Source: Alphaproteobacteria bacterium LSUCC0396
GTDB taxonomy: Bacteria > Pseudomonadota > Alphaproteobacteria > Puniceispirillales > Puniceispirillaceae
NCBI GenBank assembly: GCA_041228345.1
Contig: CP166131.1
Location: 558,001-622,000, forward strand
DNA length: 64,000 bases
Direction of reading: 5' to 3'
Below the pieces are notes generated by a model. It saw only the letters and a list, made by a program, of their open reading frames with translations. It had not been told where the DNA came from and made no database searches. The translations under genes and the position numbers were made by a program. Of the stretch, positions 32,066 to 42,187 are shown in pieces (positions within the stretch are counted from its first letter, which is position 1; each line of letters begins with the position of its first letter).

Positions 32066-35000
32066 TTAATATTCGGCCTCGTGGAGATCGACATTCAGGC
32101 CAAGTGAGCGCAGCTCTTTGACAAGAACGTTGAAGGATTCCGGAATGCCGGACTCAAAATCATCATCGCCGCGGACAATCGCTTCATAAACCTTGGTACG
32201 GCCTGAAACATCGTCCGATTTCACCGTGAGCATTTCCTGTAAGGTGTAGGCCGCGCCATAGGCCTCCAATGCCCAGACTTCCATCTCACCAAAGCGCTGA
32301 CCACCGAATTGCGCCTTACCACCAAGCGGCTGCTGGGTGACAAGCGAATAGGGGCCAATCGAGCGGGCATGAATCTTGTCATCAACAAGGTGATGCAGCT
32401 TCAGCATATAGATGTAGCCAACGGTTACCTGACGATCAAAGACCTCGCCAGTACGGCCATCGGTTAACCATTCCTGCCCGGTTTTGCTAAGCCCAGCCTT
32501 TTCCAGCAGCGAAATGACATCGGCCTCGCGCGCACCATCAAAGACAGGGGTTCCCATTGGGACGCCGCGTGCCAGAATACCGGCCTGCTCGATGATCTGA
32601 TCATCATCCATCACCGCCAGCTCAGAGCTATATTGCTCGTTACTATAGATATCAGCCAGCATCGTGCGGATTGGCTTGGTGTCGAGATTGGCGCGTGCAG
32701 CCTCGGCGGCGGCGCCGATCTGTTTACCAAGGCCGCGAGCAGCCCAGCCAAGATGCGTTTCGAGAATCTGACCGACGTTCATCCGCGACGGCACCCCAAG
32801 CGGGTTCAGCACGATATCAACAGGTGTACCATCATCCAGATACGGCATGTCTTCCATTGGCACGATGCGGGAAATCACCCCTTTGTTGCCATGACGGCCA
32901 GCCATTTTATCACCGGGCTGAAGCTTACGCTTGATCGCCACAAAGACTTTTACCATCTTCATCACGCCCGGCAGCAATTCATCGCCGCCCTGCAGCTTGT
33001 CTACCTTGTCGGTAAAGCGTGCCTGCAATGCAGCAACAGCTGAGTCAAAGTTGGCAACCTGCGCCTCGACCAGTTTTTGGACATCATCATCCTTAACGGC
33101 GATCTGCTGCCATTGCGACTTTGGCAATTCATCAAGAATTTCCTGCGTCAGCACGGTGCCGGCTTTCATGCCCTTTGGCCCGCTGGCAACGGTTTGCCCA
33201 TCAAGCAATTCACTCATCCGGCCATGGAAACCACGCTCCAAAATAGCGCGCTCGTCATCGCGGTCCTTGCCAAGACGGTCAATCTCCGCCCGGTCAATCG
33301 CCAATGCCCGCTCGTCCTTTTCAACGCCGCGGCGCGAGAACACCCGCACCTCGACAATTGTGCCAGACCCACCCGGTGGCAGCTTGAGTGATGTGTCACG
33401 AACATCCGACGCCTTTTCACCAAAGATCGCCCGAAGCAACTTTTCTTCAGGTGTCATTGGTGACTCGCCCTTTGGCGTAACCTTGCCAACAAGAATATCA
33501 CCCGGCCCGACCTCGGCACCAACATAGACGATGCCAGCCTCATCAAGATTTTTCAGAGCCTCTTCACCGACGTTCGGGATATCGCGCGTGATTTCTTCTT
33601 GTCCAAGTTTGGTATCGCGCGCCATGACCTCATATTCCTCGATATGGATCGAGGTGAAAACATCATCGCGGACAATACGCTCAGAAATCAGGATTGAATC
33701 CTCAAAATTGTAACCATTCCAAGGCATGAACGCGACCAGCACGTTCCGGCCCAAAGCCAATTCACCATCCTCGGTAGACGGGCCATCGGCAATAATATCA
33801 CCGCGGCGAACCGTATCACCAACCTTCACGAGCGGACGCTGATTGACAGTTGTGTTCTGGTTTGAGCGCTGGAATTTCAACAGGCTGTATATATCAACAG
33901 GCGATACGTTGCCTTCGGTATCTTCACTGGCGCGAACCACGATACGGGTTGCATCAACCTGATCGATAACACCGGCACGATGCGCAACGATTGTAACACC
34001 AGAATCCCGCGCCACACGCGCTTCCATACCCGTGCCGACGATCGGTGCTTCGGCGCGCAAAAGCGGCACTGCCTGACGCTGCATGTTCGATCCCATAAGG
34101 GCGCGGTTCGCATCATCATTCTCTAGGAACGGGATCAATGCCGCCGCAACTGAAACTAGCTGCTTTGGCGATACATCCATCAGTTCAATATCGGTTGGCC
34201 GGGCAAGGCCAATATCACCTGAACGGCGAACCGGGATCAATTCGCCAACAAATTTATTGTCGCCATCCAGTTCGGCATTCGCCTGCGCAATTGTGTAGCG
34301 GCCCTCTTCCATCGCTGAAATATACCGCACCTCAGCCGTCACCTGACCGTCAACAACCTTGCGATAAGGTGTTTCGATAAAGCCATAGCGGTTGATCTTG
34401 GCAAAGGTTGCCAACGAGTTGATCAGACCAATATTTGGCCCTTCAGGTGTTTCAATCGGGCAGATACGGCCATAATGGGTTGGGTGAACATCGCGCACCT
34501 CAAAGCCCGCACGCTCGCGGGTCAGACCGCCCGGCCCAAGGGCCGAAACGCGGCGTTTATGGGTAATTTCAGACAATGGGTTTGTCTGGTCCATAAACTG
34601 TGACAATTGTGATGAGCCAAAGAATTCACGAACCGCAGCGGCGGCTGGCTTGGCATTAATCAGATCGGCAGGCATAACCGTGTCGATTTCAACTGATCCC
34701 ATACGCTCACGAATGGCACGCTCCATGCGAAGCAAGCCAATCCGGTACTGGTTTTCCATCAATTCACCAACCGAACGCACACGGCGGTTGCCAAGATGGT
34801 CAATATCGTCAATGTCGCCCTGACCGTCTTTCAGACCGACCAGAACCTTCAGAATTGCCATGACGTCCTGTTTGCGCAGGATGCGGAGATTGTCCTCGGT
34901 TTCAAGATCGAGGCGCGAATTCATTTTTACCCGACCGACTGACGACAAATCATACCGATCAGAGTTAAAGAACAAGCTCTGGAACAGGCCATGCGAGCTT

Positions 35001-36244
35001 TCCAATGTTGGCGGCTCGCCCGGGCGCATGACACGGTAGATATCAACCAGCGCCTCTTCACGGCAGGTGTTACGATCAGCCGCCAGCGTGTTGCGCAGAT
35101 GCGGGCCAAAATTAACATTGTCAATGAACAGAGTGCTGATTTCCTTGGTGCCATTGGCATCCAGCTTGGCAAGCAAATCCTCGGTGATTTCATCACCAGC
35201 CTCGGCAAAGACCTCGCCAGTTGTCATATTGACAACATCTTCAGCAGCAAACCGGCCCAGCAAATCTGAATCACCAACAAGAACCGACTTCACCCCGGCT
35301 TCGGCCAGCTTGTTCAGCGACCGCGGGGTCATTTTGGTACCAGCGCTAGCAATGACCTTTTTGGTTTTCGCATCGACCAGATCACGGATCAGCTTGCTGC
35401 CTTTCAACGCATCGACATCAAAATCATAGGCCCAGCCATCGCCCCGACGGCGATAATTCACTGACTTGTAAAAATTGCCCAGAATTTCTTCACGGCTCAT
35501 GCCAACGATCCGGCTTGGATCAACGGCTTCACCGCTTTCCTCACAGCTTGCCATATAGGCAGCCGAATCTTCATCAGGCAGTGCCATCATAAAGGTTGTT
35601 GCCGGCAGCTTGCGCTTGCGGTCGATCCGTACGTTCAAGATATCTTTGGCGTCAAATTCGAAATCCAGCCACGAGCCGCGGTAAGGAATTACCCGTGCAG
35701 CAAACAGCAATTTGCCAGAAGCATGCGTCTTGCCGCGATCATGGTCGAAAAACACCCCCGGTGACCGATGCATTTGCGATACGATTACGCGCTCGGTGCC
35801 GTTCACGATGAAGGTACCATTCGATGTCATCAACGGCATATCGCCCATATAGACATCCTGTTCCTTGATATCGCGGATTGAACGCGATCCGGTATCTTCA
35901 TTTTCTTCCCAAACAACCAGACGAAGTGTGACGCGCAGCGGCGACGCAAAGGTCAAACCGCGCTGCTGGCATTCTTCGACGTCATATTTTGGGGTTTCAA
36001 GGTCATAGGAAACAAATTCCAGAATTGACCGACCGGCGAAATCCTCAATTGGAAATACCGATTTGAAGGTTTCCTGCAAACCCAGATCAGCCCGCTCGTG
36101 TGCGGCCACATCCATCTGCAAGAAAGTATCATAGCTTGAGCGCTGAACATCAATAAGGTTGGGCATTGGGGTCACTTCTTCAAGTTGACCGAAAGTGCGG
36201 CGTACCCGTTTGCGGCTGTCCAGAGTGCTTACATGCGATACCAT
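32066..36244 (-). CDS. rpoB: DNA-directed RNA polymerase subunit beta
   Basis: The ATG at 36244 gives 1392 aa and the family start Met-Val-Ser-His-Val; 22 upstream codons are rejected. The rifampicin region reads [16 protein letters not shown], followed by Thr-His-Lys-Arg-Arg and Ser-Ala-Leu-Gly-Pro-Gly-Gly-Leu. All the common resistance positions are wild type. The C-terminal [14 protein letters not shown] clamp motif is present. It follows rplL after 179 bp with several hairpins. Confidence 0.98.
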   Translation of the reverse strand: MVSHVSTLDSRKRVRRTFGQLEEVTPMPNLIDVQRSSYDTFLQMDVAAHERADLGLQETFKSVFPIEDFAGRSILEFVSYDLETPKYDVEECQQRGLTFASPLRVTLRLVVWEENEDTGSRSIRDIKEQDVYMGDMPLMTSNGTFIVNGTERVIVSQMHRSPGVFFDHDRGKTHASGKLLFAARVIPYRGSWLDFEFDAKDILNVRIDRKRKLPATTFMMALPDEDSAAYMASCEESGEAVDPSRIVGMSREEILGNFYKSVNYRRRGDGWAYDFDVDALKGSKLIRDLVDAKTKKVIASAGTKMTPRSLNKLAEAGVKSVLVGDSDLLGRFAAEDVVNMTTGEVFAEAGDEITEDLLAKLDANGTKEISTLFIDNVNFGPHLRNTLAADRNTCREEALVDIYRVMRPGEPPTLESSHGLFQSLFFNSDRYDLSSVGRVKMNSRLDLETEDNLRILRKQDVMAILKVLVGLKDGQGDIDDIDHLGNRRVRSVGELMENQYRIGLLRMERAIRERMGSVEIDTVMPADLINAKPAAAAVREFFGSSQLSQFMDQTNPLSEITHKRRVSALGPGGLTRERAGFEVRDVHPTHYGRICPIETPEGPNIGLINSLATFAKINRYGFIETPYRKVVDGQVTAEVRYISAMEEGRYTIAQANAELDGDNKFVGELIPVRRSGDIGLARPTDIELMDVSPKQLVSVAAALIPFLENDDANRALMGSNMQRQAVPLLRAEAPIVGTGMEARVARDSGVTIVAHRAGVIDQVDATRIVVRASEDTEGNVSPVDIYSLLKFQRSNQNTTVNQRPLVKVGDTVRRGDIIADGPSTEDGELALGRNVLVAFMPWNGYNFEDSILISERIVRDDVFTSIHIEEYEVMARDTKLGQEEITRDIPNVGEEALKNLDEAGIVYVGAEVGPGDILVGKVTPKGESPMTPEEKLLRAIFGEKASDVRDTSLKLPPGGSGTIVEVRVFSRRGVEKDERALAIDRAEIDRLGKDRDDERAILERGFHGRMSELLDGQTVASGPKGMKAGTVLTQEILDELPKSQWQQIAVKDDDVQKLVEAQVANFDSAVAALQARFTDKVDKLQGGDELLPGVMKMVKVFVAIKRKLQPGDKMAGRHGNKGVISRIVPMEDMPYLDDGTPVDIVLNPLGVPSRMNVGQILETHLGWAARGLGKQIGAAAEAARANLDTKPIRTMLADIYSNEQYSSELAVMDDDQIIEQAGILARGVPMGTPVFDGAREADVISLLEKAGLSKTGQEWLTDGRTGEVFDRQVTVGYIYMLKLHHLVDDKIHARSIGPYSLVTQQPLGGKAQFGGQRFGEMEVWALEAYGAAYTLQEMLTVKSDDVSGRTKVYEAIVRGDDDFESGIPESFNVLVKELRSLGLNVDLHEAEY

Positions 36245-36353
36245 CAGTGATCCCTCGTCATAACTCAAGCCGCCAGTGGCAAAATCTACAAGCCATAGGC
36301 GCTTTTTCAAGTGGGTTTCGGACCGGTTAAAAACCGCCGATTATTAAACGACC

Positions 36354-36385
36354 TTGCACCGGACAGCCGAAACCGCCCGGTGCAA
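36354..36385 (-). promoter_or_regulatory. hairpin in the rplL-rpoB gap
   Basis: TTGCACCGG and CCGGTGCAA form a perfect 9-bp stem with a 14-base loop. A second small hairpin (CAGCT with AGCTG, 36397-36414) lies between it and rplL. In E. coli this gap holds an attenuator and an RNase III site that set the ratio of ribosomal protein to polymerase. The same role is plausible here, but no U tract follows the large stem directly. Confidence 0.5.
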
Positions 36386-36423
36386 ATATTTTAGACAGCT
36401 AAAAAACCAGCTGTACTGCCAAG

Positions 36424-36801
36424 TTATTTAACTTCGACAGTTGCGCCAGCTTCTTCAAGCTTTGCTTTGATCTGGTCGGCTTCGTCCTTAGACACGCCTT
36501 CCTTAACAGCCTTTGGTGCGCCTTCAACCAAATCTTTGGCTTCTTTCAGACCAAGGCCGGTGATGCTGCGTACTTCTTTAATGACGTTGATCTTTGACGA
36601 ACCTGCGGACGCCAGAACAACATCAAATTCAGTCTTTTCTTCGGCTGCGCCGCCGGCGTCACCACCAGCAGGCATTGCAACAGCCATAGGAGCAGCAGCG
36701 GCAGAAACGCCCCACTTCTCTTCTAGCATGGTTGCCAATTCAGCAGCTTCAAGAACTGTTAGGTTAGAGAGGTCTTCTGCGATTTTTGCGATATCAGCCA
36801 T
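36424..36801 (-). CDS. rplL: 50S ribosomal protein L7/L12
   Basis: L7/L12 forms the flexible stalk that recruits GTPase factors. The ATG at 36801 gives 125 aa and the start Met-Ala-Asp-Ile-Ala-Lys; four upstream codons are rejected. An N-terminal dimer domain is followed by an Ala- and Gly-rich hinge (about 37-57), then the C-terminal domain Glu-Lys-Thr-Glu-Phe-Asp-Val-Val-Leu with [12 protein letters not shown]. Confidence 0.97.
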   Translation of the reverse strand: MADIAKIAEDLSNLTVLEAAELATMLEEKWGVSAAAAPMAVAMPAGGDAGGAAEEKTEFDVVLASAGSSKINVIKEVRSITGLGLKEAKDLVEGAPKAVKEGVSKDEADQIKAKLEEAGATVEVK

Positions 36802-36840
36802 TATATACTCCATTAAGGCTTGAACTTCTGATTTTGGGCA

Positions 36841-37362
36841 TTATGCCCCTTGCTGCAATTGGTCTTCGCGTGCCTTGATTACACGAGCGAGTTTGCCGGC
36901 CGGAGCCTGAGTAACCCGTGCAATTTTGGCTGCCGGAGCTTGGATAAGCCCGACAAGCTTGCCACGCAATTCGTCAAGAGAAGGCAATTTGGCCAATGCT
37001 TCAACGCCAGCTTTGTCGAGAATTTTCCCGTCCATGCTGCCGCCAACAATGGTCAGCTTTGTATTTCCCTTGGCAAAATCAACGAGGGTCTTGGCGGCTG
37101 CGACTGGGTCTTGCGACATACCAACGGCTGTTGGTCCAGTAAACAGGCTGTCAAGATCTTCGAAGCGCGTGCCCTTTAGCGCTAGCTTGGCAATCCGATT
37201 TTTGGTTACCTTGAAGCCAGCATCGGCGTCCCGCATTTTTTTGCGCAGGTCACCGCTTTCCGCAACGGTCATACCAACCTGATGCGCCACAACAATTGTT
37301 GATGACTCATTAAAGGCTGATTGCAGCGTTTCGATCAGTTCGGCTTTTTCTGTTCTATTCAC
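36841..37362 (-). CDS. rplJ: 50S ribosomal protein L10 (GTG start)
   Basis: L10 anchors L7/L12 dimers to the 23S rRNA and autoregulates its operon. The 173-aa protein starts at a GTG with GGAG seven bases upstream. It has the N-terminal rRNA-binding globule (Val-Thr-Lys-Asn-Arg-Ile-Ala-Lys-Leu-Ala near 50-59) and a C-terminal helix for L7/L12. It is preceded by a 277-bp gap holding an L10-type leader. Confidence 0.97.
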   Translation of the reverse strand: MNRTEKAELIETLQSAFNESSTIVVAHQVGMTVAESGDLRKKMRDADAGFKVTKNRIAKLALKGTRFEDLDSLFTGPTAVGMSQDPVAAAKTLVDFAKGNTKLTIVGGSMDGKILDKAGVEALAKLPSLDELRGKLVGLIQAPAAKIARVTQAPAGKLARVIKAREDQLQQGA

Positions 37363-37464
37363 CGATCGTCTCCGCTCTCGATTGGGCAGTGTGGGTCACC
37401 CACTGTCTGCCTAGTTGCAAAATGAACCGACGGTCACCGCCAGTCCGCTGGCCTGCCCATAAGA

Positions 37465-37615
37465 AGTTCAAGCGAAATTCTTCGCCCTTGCTCCCCGTCT
37501 ATTACGGGTTATTAAGTCCTGCCGATGGCAGCACCCCCGTAGTCTTGGACAGGTGCGGGGCATTTGTGTGTAACCACATCTGCCCCTGGTCTCCAACCCA
37601 GCCAATGGCATGAGC
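37465..37615 (-). promoter_or_regulatory. L10 leader (autoregulatory rplJ mRNA element), approximate limits
   Basis: On the minus strand the block around 37494-37516 reads ACTTAATAACCCG followed by TAATAGACGG. This closely follows the conserved core of proteobacterial L10 leaders, where the L10-L7/L12 complex binds to repress rplJ-rplL. Paired GC-rich segments lie on both sides. Limits are estimated by eye. Confidence 0.7.
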
Positions 37616-37639
37616 TGAAGAATTCTTATTACCCCAGCC

Positions 37640-38332
37640 TTATTGGCCGGCTGCTTCCTCAACGAACACACCTGCGCCCATTGTTGATGAAATGGTGATC
37701 TTTTTTACATACTGGCCTTTGGCACCAGATGGACGTGCTTTGCGAACCGCATCAATAAATGCTGATGCGTTCTCGACAATTTTTGCCTCGTCAAAGCTGG
37801 CCTTACCGATACCGGCATGAACAACACCAGCTTTTTCAGCGCGGTACTGCACTTCACCAGCCTTGGCAGCGGCGACCGCGGCTGCAACATCGGCAGTCAC
37901 TGTGCCCAATTTCGGGTTTGGCATCAGGCCGCGTGGGCCAAGAACCTTACCAAGACGACCCACAACACCCATCATGTCAGGTGTCGCAATCACCCGGTCA
38001 AAGCCTGACTCGCCGTTCTGGATTGCTTCGGCCAGATCTTCGGCACCAACAAGATCGGCACCAGCGGCTTTTGCCTCATCCGCCTTGGCGTCTTTTGCAA
38101 AGACGGCAACCCGCATGGTCTTGCCAGTGCCATTTGGCATGGCAACAACGCCGCGAACCATCTGGTCTGCATGGCGTGGATCAACCCCAAGATTCATCGA
38201 AATTTCGATGGTCTCGTCAAATTTTGCCTTGGCATTGCCCTTTACCAGCGCAACAGCTTCGGCAAGTTCATACGCCTTGTTCCGGTCAATCGCCGCGTAG
38301 GCTGCTTTCAAATTCTTGCTATTTCTTGCCAT
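37640..38332 (-). CDS. rplA: 50S ribosomal protein L1
   Basis: L1 forms the stalk that guides E-site tRNA out, and in E. coli represses the rplK-rplA mRNA. The ATG at 38332 gives 230 aa; an upstream GTG frame overlaps rplK and is rejected. The signature Asn-Gly-Thr-Gly-Lys-Thr-x-Arg-Val-Ala-Val-Phe near 69-80 is present, with [10 protein letters not shown] near 130. It starts four bases after the rplK stop. Confidence 0.97.
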   Translation of the reverse strand: MARNSKNLKAAYAAIDRNKAYELAEAVALVKGNAKAKFDETIEISMNLGVDPRHADQMVRGVVAMPNGTGKTMRVAVFAKDAKADEAKAAGADLVGAEDLAEAIQNGESGFDRVIATPDMMGVVGRLGKVLGPRGLMPNPKLGTVTADVAAAVAAAKAGEVQYRAEKAGVVHAGIGKASFDEAKIVENASAFIDAVRKARPSGAKGQYVKKITISSTMGAGVFVEEAAGQ

Positions 38333-38336
38333 CTTC

Positions 38337-38768
38337 TTAGCCCTCCACGACTTCGAGGCCCATGGCACGGGCAGAGCCGATCACCATTTGCATTGCGCCT
38401 TCAACGTCAACAGCATTCATATCGCCCATCTTCTGATCGGCAATTTCGCGCACCTGCGCCATTGTTACCTTGCCGGCAACCGAACGGCCCGGCTCTTTTG
38501 ATCCACCCTTCAGACCGGCAGCCTTTTTCAAGAAATAGCTCACTGGCGCAGTTTTGGTGACAAATGAGAATGACTTGTCCTGATAGACAGTGATGACAAC
38601 CGGCACTGGCATATTCTTTTCCAGCGAATCTGTTGCCGCGTTGAACGCCTTACAGAATTCCATGATGTTTACACCGCGCTGGCCCAATGCTGGGCCAACT
38701 GGTGGCGACGGATTGGCCGCGCCTGCCGGAATATTCAGCTTGATGTAACCTTGGATCTTCTTTGCCAT
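38337..38768 (-). CDS. rplK: 50S ribosomal protein L11
   Basis: L11 forms the base of the GTPase-factor stalk and is needed for RelA activation. The 143-aa protein starts [11 protein letters not shown], with [15 protein letters not shown] near 19-33. Its C-terminal domain ends Arg-Ala-Met-Gly-Leu-Glu-Val-Val. The 18 codons upstream of 38768 run into the leader and are rejected. Confidence 0.97.
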   Translation of the reverse strand: MAKKIQGYIKLNIPAGAANPSPPVGPALGQRGVNIMEFCKAFNAATDSLEKNMPVPVVITVYQDKSFSFVTKTAPVSYFLKKAAGLKGGSKEPGRSVAGKVTMAQVREIADQKMGDMNAVDVEGAMQMVIGSARAMGLEVVEG

Positions 38769-38793
38769 CTTAATGCTTCCTTGACATAGGTAC

Positions 38794-38842
38794 CGCCTGC
38801 CATCGACAGGCGCGATGTTCATTTGCCGCCCACCGAGTGCGG
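38794..38842 (-). promoter_or_regulatory. two hairpins in the nusG-rplK gap
   Basis: CGCCTG pairs with CAGGCG (38794-38812) and GCCGC with GCGGC (38824-38842) in the 86-bp leader of rplK. L1 feeds back on a structured rplK leader in E. coli; whether these stems form that site is not clear, and no U tract follows, so a terminator is unlikely. Confidence 0.4.
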
Positions 38843-38854
38843 CACTTTAAAAAT

Positions 38855-39385
38855 CTATATTTTTTCGACCTGACTATATTCCAGCTCAACCGGCGTTGAC
38901 CGGCCAAAGATAGAGACCGCCACTTTCAAGCGCGCCTTATCATCATCGGCCTCTTCGACATAGCCGTTAAATGATGCAAACGGCCCGTCAGCCACCCGCA
39001 CCTGCTCGCCGATATCAAAGGTGATGGTTGTCCGTGGACGCTCAACCCCTTCGCTGACTTGCTTGATAAGCCGCTCGGCTTCCTTGTCAGTAATTGGGAT
39101 CGGGCGACCCTTGCCACCAAGAAAACCGGTAACCCGCGGCTGGCTTGTCACCATCTGCCACGCTTCATCGCTTAGTTCTAATTTCACCAGAATGTAGCCG
39201 GGGAAAAATTTACGCTCACCCTCAACGCGGACACCGCGCTTGACCTCGACCACGTTTTCGGTCGGAACCATGACGTCTTCGATCTGATCTTCCAATCCAT
39301 GCGTAGCTGCTTGCTCACGGATAGACTGCGCGACCTTTTTCTCAGATCCTGAGAAGACATGAAGGACATACCAGCGCTTGGCCAT
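38855..39385 (-). CDS. nusG: transcription termination/antitermination factor NusG
   Basis: NusG binds the beta' clamp and links RNA polymerase to Rho or to S10 on the ribosome. The 176-aa protein starts Met-Ala-Lys-Arg-Trp-Tyr-Val-Leu-His-Val-Phe-Ser-Gly. It has the NGN domain with Gly-Tyr-Ile-Leu-Val-Lys and the C-terminal KOW domain Val-Ala-Asp-Gly-Pro-Phe-Ala-Ser-Phe-Asn-Gly. An ATG two codons upstream is also possible. It lies between secE and rplK. Confidence 0.97.
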   Translation of the reverse strand: MAKRWYVLHVFSGSEKKVAQSIREQAATHGLEDQIEDVMVPTENVVEVKRGVRVEGERKFFPGYILVKLELSDEAWQMVTSQPRVTGFLGGKGRPIPITDKEAERLIKQVSEGVERPRTTITFDIGEQVRVADGPFASFNGYVEEADDDKARLKVAVSIFGRSTPVELEYSQVEKI

Positions 39386-39442
39386 TACCATTCTTTCCCG
39401 ATGCGATTCGCCAAGGCGAAACGACAAAAAACCACTTCGCTC

Positions 39443-39640
39443 TTAGCCACCAAGGCCAAGAACAAACTGGACACCATTCGACAACACCCAATCAACCAAC
39501 AGAAAAAACAGCGCGGCAATTGTTGTCATTATAAACACAGTTAGTGTGGCCGTGCCCGTCTCACGCTTAGTAGCCCAGGAAATCCGGTTGATTTCCTGAC
39601 GGACCTGCCTAACAAATTGTGCGGGCGACACTTTAGCCAT
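39443..39640 (-). CDS. secE: protein translocase subunit SecE
   Basis: This 65-aa single-span SecE has Arg-Gln-Val-Arg-Gln-Glu-Ile-Asn-Arg-Ile-Ser-Trp-Ala, the conserved amphipathic helix, followed by one membrane helix (about 33-58). It clamps SecY. The ATG at 39640 gives the usual short alphaproteobacterial form; eight upstream codons are rejected. tRNA-Trp, its usual upstream neighbour, is 4.5 kb away, so the 190 bp upstream of secE probably hold a new promoter. Confidence 0.95.
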   Translation of the reverse strand: MAKVSPAQFVRQVRQEINRISWATKRETGTATLTVFIMTTIAALFFLLVDWVLSNGVQFVLGLGG

Positions 39641-39830
39641 CGATATCTGCCAATTCAAGTTCAAATTTAGTCAAGGCAAAGCAATCAGCACCCGACGGTT
39701 TTCGTGGGTTTTCTATCAGGCTAATGGCCAGCGCCCTCGCAAAAAGGGTCTGGCTATTTATACCGTGAAAGGCTGGTCGCACATCCTTGGATAGCGGCTT
39801 CTATCAAAACCACCGCAGGAAGGCAACCAT

Positions 39831-41036
39831 TTATCGCGCGTCCGGCGCCATAAAAGATGACAATGCCGCGCATAACGACATGATCAAGAGGCCGGTTGCG
39901 GTCACGACAAATTGATTAGCACCACCAAGCGCGATAATCACGCTGCCTGCAACGGCGCCAAACAGCATCTGCATCGCGCCTAAAATACCAGCCCCCGCCC
40001 CACTATTTTTGCCCGCTGCCTGCATGCTGCAAATCATCGAATTGGCAATGACCAAACCATTACAACAGCCAAAGCAGAAGCATAAAAAAGACAACAGCAA
40101 CGGCGTCATAACCCCGCCAAGCGCCACTAACAGCATCGTCAACGGCACCAGAACCGTCAGCAGGCTGCCTAAAAACGCCATGCGGACAACGCCAACAGAA
40201 CCAACCAGCTGGCGATTGGCAAAATTCCCGAAAACATAGCCAACCGAGGTCATCGCAAAGAACAGTCCATATTCCAGCGGGCCAACACCCATACGGTCGA
40301 ATTCATAGGGCATCGCACCGCCCATGGCGAAAAACATCCCAACCGCCAGACCACCGGTTAACCCGTGAAACATCACCCCCGGCGTGCGAAGTAACTGCAA
40401 ATAGGCTGTAATCGCCGATATCGGAGCGGTTGGGGCGGGGTCACGCTGGTGCGATTCGTCAATGAACAGATATGACGTGACGGTGATCAAAAGCGCGCCC
40501 ATGACCATGATGCCAATGCTGCCGCGCCATCCGATAAATTCGGCAATCACCCCACCAAAAGCAAAACTTAATGCAGGAACAATAGCCTGCGCGCTGCTGA
40601 CGATTGATAATTTACGCGCCGCCTCGGCCCCCTTGTAGACATCATTTACGATGACCCGTCCCATGGTCATACAGGCTGCCGCCCCAACCCCTTGCAAAAT
40701 ACGGAACCAAATCAACATATCGATATCGCCAGAAAACAGCGCACCAAAGCCGCCAACGGCAAAGATGACCGCGCCGCCGACAAGAACGCGTTTCCGGCCG
40801 AACCGGTCAGATAGTGATCCACTAATTAACTGGCTGATGGCAACCGACAGCATAAAGGCACTAAGCACCAGCTGTGCCTGATTGGCCGAGGCGTCAAGAT
40901 CATCGCGAAGACCGGTGATAACCGGCGATAATATGGACAGACCAAGATTGGCGCTAGACGCGGCCAAAATCAGCACCCCAATGGGCGGCATCCTTACGGG
41001 CAGTGCCTTGACGGCAGGCGGGGCAGATTTTGACAT
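39831..41036 (-). CDS. MFS multidrug exporter, Bcr/CflA type
   Basis: The 401-aa protein has twelve hydrophobic segments and the MFS motif A Gly-Ser-Leu-Ser-Asp-Arg-Phe-Gly-Arg-Lys-Arg near 70-80. The Ile-Leu-Gln-Gly-Val-Gly-Ala-Ala segment (near 115) is typical of the 12-helix drug:proton antiporters such as Bcr and CmlA. The substrate cannot be read. The ATG at 41036 has GGAG just upstream; 48 further codons are rejected as non-membrane and unlike the family. It is the first gene of the block between secE and tRNA-Trp. Confidence 0.9.
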   Translation of the reverse strand: MSKSAPPAVKALPVRMPPIGVLILAASSANLGLSILSPVITGLRDDLDASANQAQLVLSAFMLSVAISQLISGSLSDRFGRKRVLVGGAVIFAVGGFGALFSGDIDMLIWFRILQGVGAAACMTMGRVIVNDVYKGAEAARKLSIVSSAQAIVPALSFAFGGVIAEFIGWRGSIGIMVMGALLITVTSYLFIDESHQRDPAPTAPISAITAYLQLLRTPGVMFHGLTGGLAVGMFFAMGGAMPYEFDRMGVGPLEYGLFFAMTSVGYVFGNFANRQLVGSVGVVRMAFLGSLLTVLVPLTMLLVALGGVMTPLLLSFLCFCFGCCNGLVIANSMICSMQAAGKNSGAGAGILGAMQMLFGAVAGSVIIALGGANQFVVTATGLLIMSLCAALSSFMAPDAR

Positions 41037-41226
41037 GAGAACTCCACAGAAAATGGCATCCGATGCATCCGGTGCGCCCGGTGTAACGAAAAAACCCAAA
41101 AAATCCGGCCAAACATGACGCTCCCGAAATAGGACGCCAACCCAACCTTTGGAACTTCTTAACGGCAATTTCAAGATCACATTGGCCGCCGTTACGTCAA
41201 ACCATATACCGGCACCTCATCACCGG

Positions 41227-41871
41227 TCACGCCCGCAATTCGTCATAAGATACGATGATATTGTTTTGATAGGCTGGCCGGCGACACAGCAACTCGTAAT
41301 AGCGCCGTAGATGCGGCAAATCACGCCGCACCACATCAATATCGTAATAGCGGTAGAGGCAATAGCCAAAGGCGATATCAGCAAGGGTAAACGCATCACT
41401 GGCAAGATAGGTGCTGGTGGCAAGCCTAGCATCAGCCATCGCCAGAATATCTTCGAGGGTGACCAGCGCCGCCCGAACCGCATCATGATCAACCTTATCA
41501 GCTGGCGTGCGCACCAATTTCCAGAATGCCGTCATGATAAAGGCGTGACCAAAATTCCATTTCGCCCATTCGGCCCATTTATCGACCTGCGCCCGCGCCG
41601 CCGCCGCCGATGGCCAGAAACTTTCATCACCATATCGGCCAGCAAGATAGCGCAGGATCACCGCCGACTCAAAAATTGGCGGCGCATCGCCATCAATCAA
41701 TACCGGCACACGGCCATTCGGGTTCATCGCCCGAAATTCGTCAGTATCGACCACCCCATAGATAAAACCGGCGTCGAGGCGTTGATATGGCAGGCGCATC
41801 TCGTCAAGCGCCCATAACACCAATTGGACATTGACCGAGGATTTACGCCCCCAAACGGTGATTTCACTCAT
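41227..41871 (-). CDS. glutathione S-transferase family protein
   Basis: The 214-aa protein has an N-terminal thioredoxin-like domain (Ile-Thr-Val-Trp-Gly-Arg-Lys-Ser-Ser-Val-Asn-Val, then Asn-Gly-Arg-Val-Pro-Val-Leu and Glu-Ser-Ala-Val-Ile-Leu-Arg-Tyr-Leu). An all-helical C-terminal domain contains Phe-Thr-Leu-Ala-Asp-Ile-Ala-Phe-Gly. Ser at about position 10 is the likely glutathione-activating residue. AGAGAGG lies six bases before the ATG at 41871. Substrate unknown; neighbours suggest a general stress or detoxification role. Confidence 0.9.
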   Translation of the reverse strand: MSEITVWGRKSSVNVQLVLWALDEMRLPYQRLDAGFIYGVVDTDEFRAMNPNGRVPVLIDGDAPPIFESAVILRYLAGRYGDESFWPSAAAARAQVDKWAEWAKWNFGHAFIMTAFWKLVRTPADKVDHDAVRAALVTLEDILAMADARLATSTYLASDAFTLADIAFGYCLYRYYDIDVVRRDLPHLRRYYELLCRRPAYQNNIIVSYDELRA

Positions 41872-42187
41872 CAAAAACCTCTCTTGGACGGGCATCTTTA
41901 CGCATTGTCATACGCATTCTCATATGATCGTCTCGCTTGGCCGGCTGTTTCCGATTTTGAACGGCGACGAGCACATCTTGGCAAGCGGTGCATCTTGGCG
42001 GCAGGCGCCGGAAAGATCAAGCCTAACTGGCGTTCGTAATTTGCGCAGATGGCAGCATGTAAAGCTGCAAAACAGCGTTTACCAGCGATATCAAAATAGG
42101 CTAGCGTGCTATATCAATTATTTTTCATAAAAACCATCACCTGCTCAAACGGACTGGCTGGGCGATCCGAAAAAGGAACTGTAAAAC
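41872..42187. other. divergent promoter region between GST and dehydrogenase genes
   Basis: 316 bp separate the GST start (minus) from the dehydrogenase start (plus). The stretch becomes A+T-rich near 42100-42135, where a promoter for the plus-strand gene would be expected. I see no tRNA, terminator or convincing ORF in it. Confidence 0.4.

Noticed and set aside
32066-36244. Rifampicin-resistance changes in rpoB, and a streptomycin change in rpsL
   Set aside because: The known positions read as wild type (Asp in Phe-Met-Asp-Gln, His in Thr-His-Lys, Ser in Ser-Ala-Leu-Gly; Lys in Thr-Pro-Lys-Lys-Pro).
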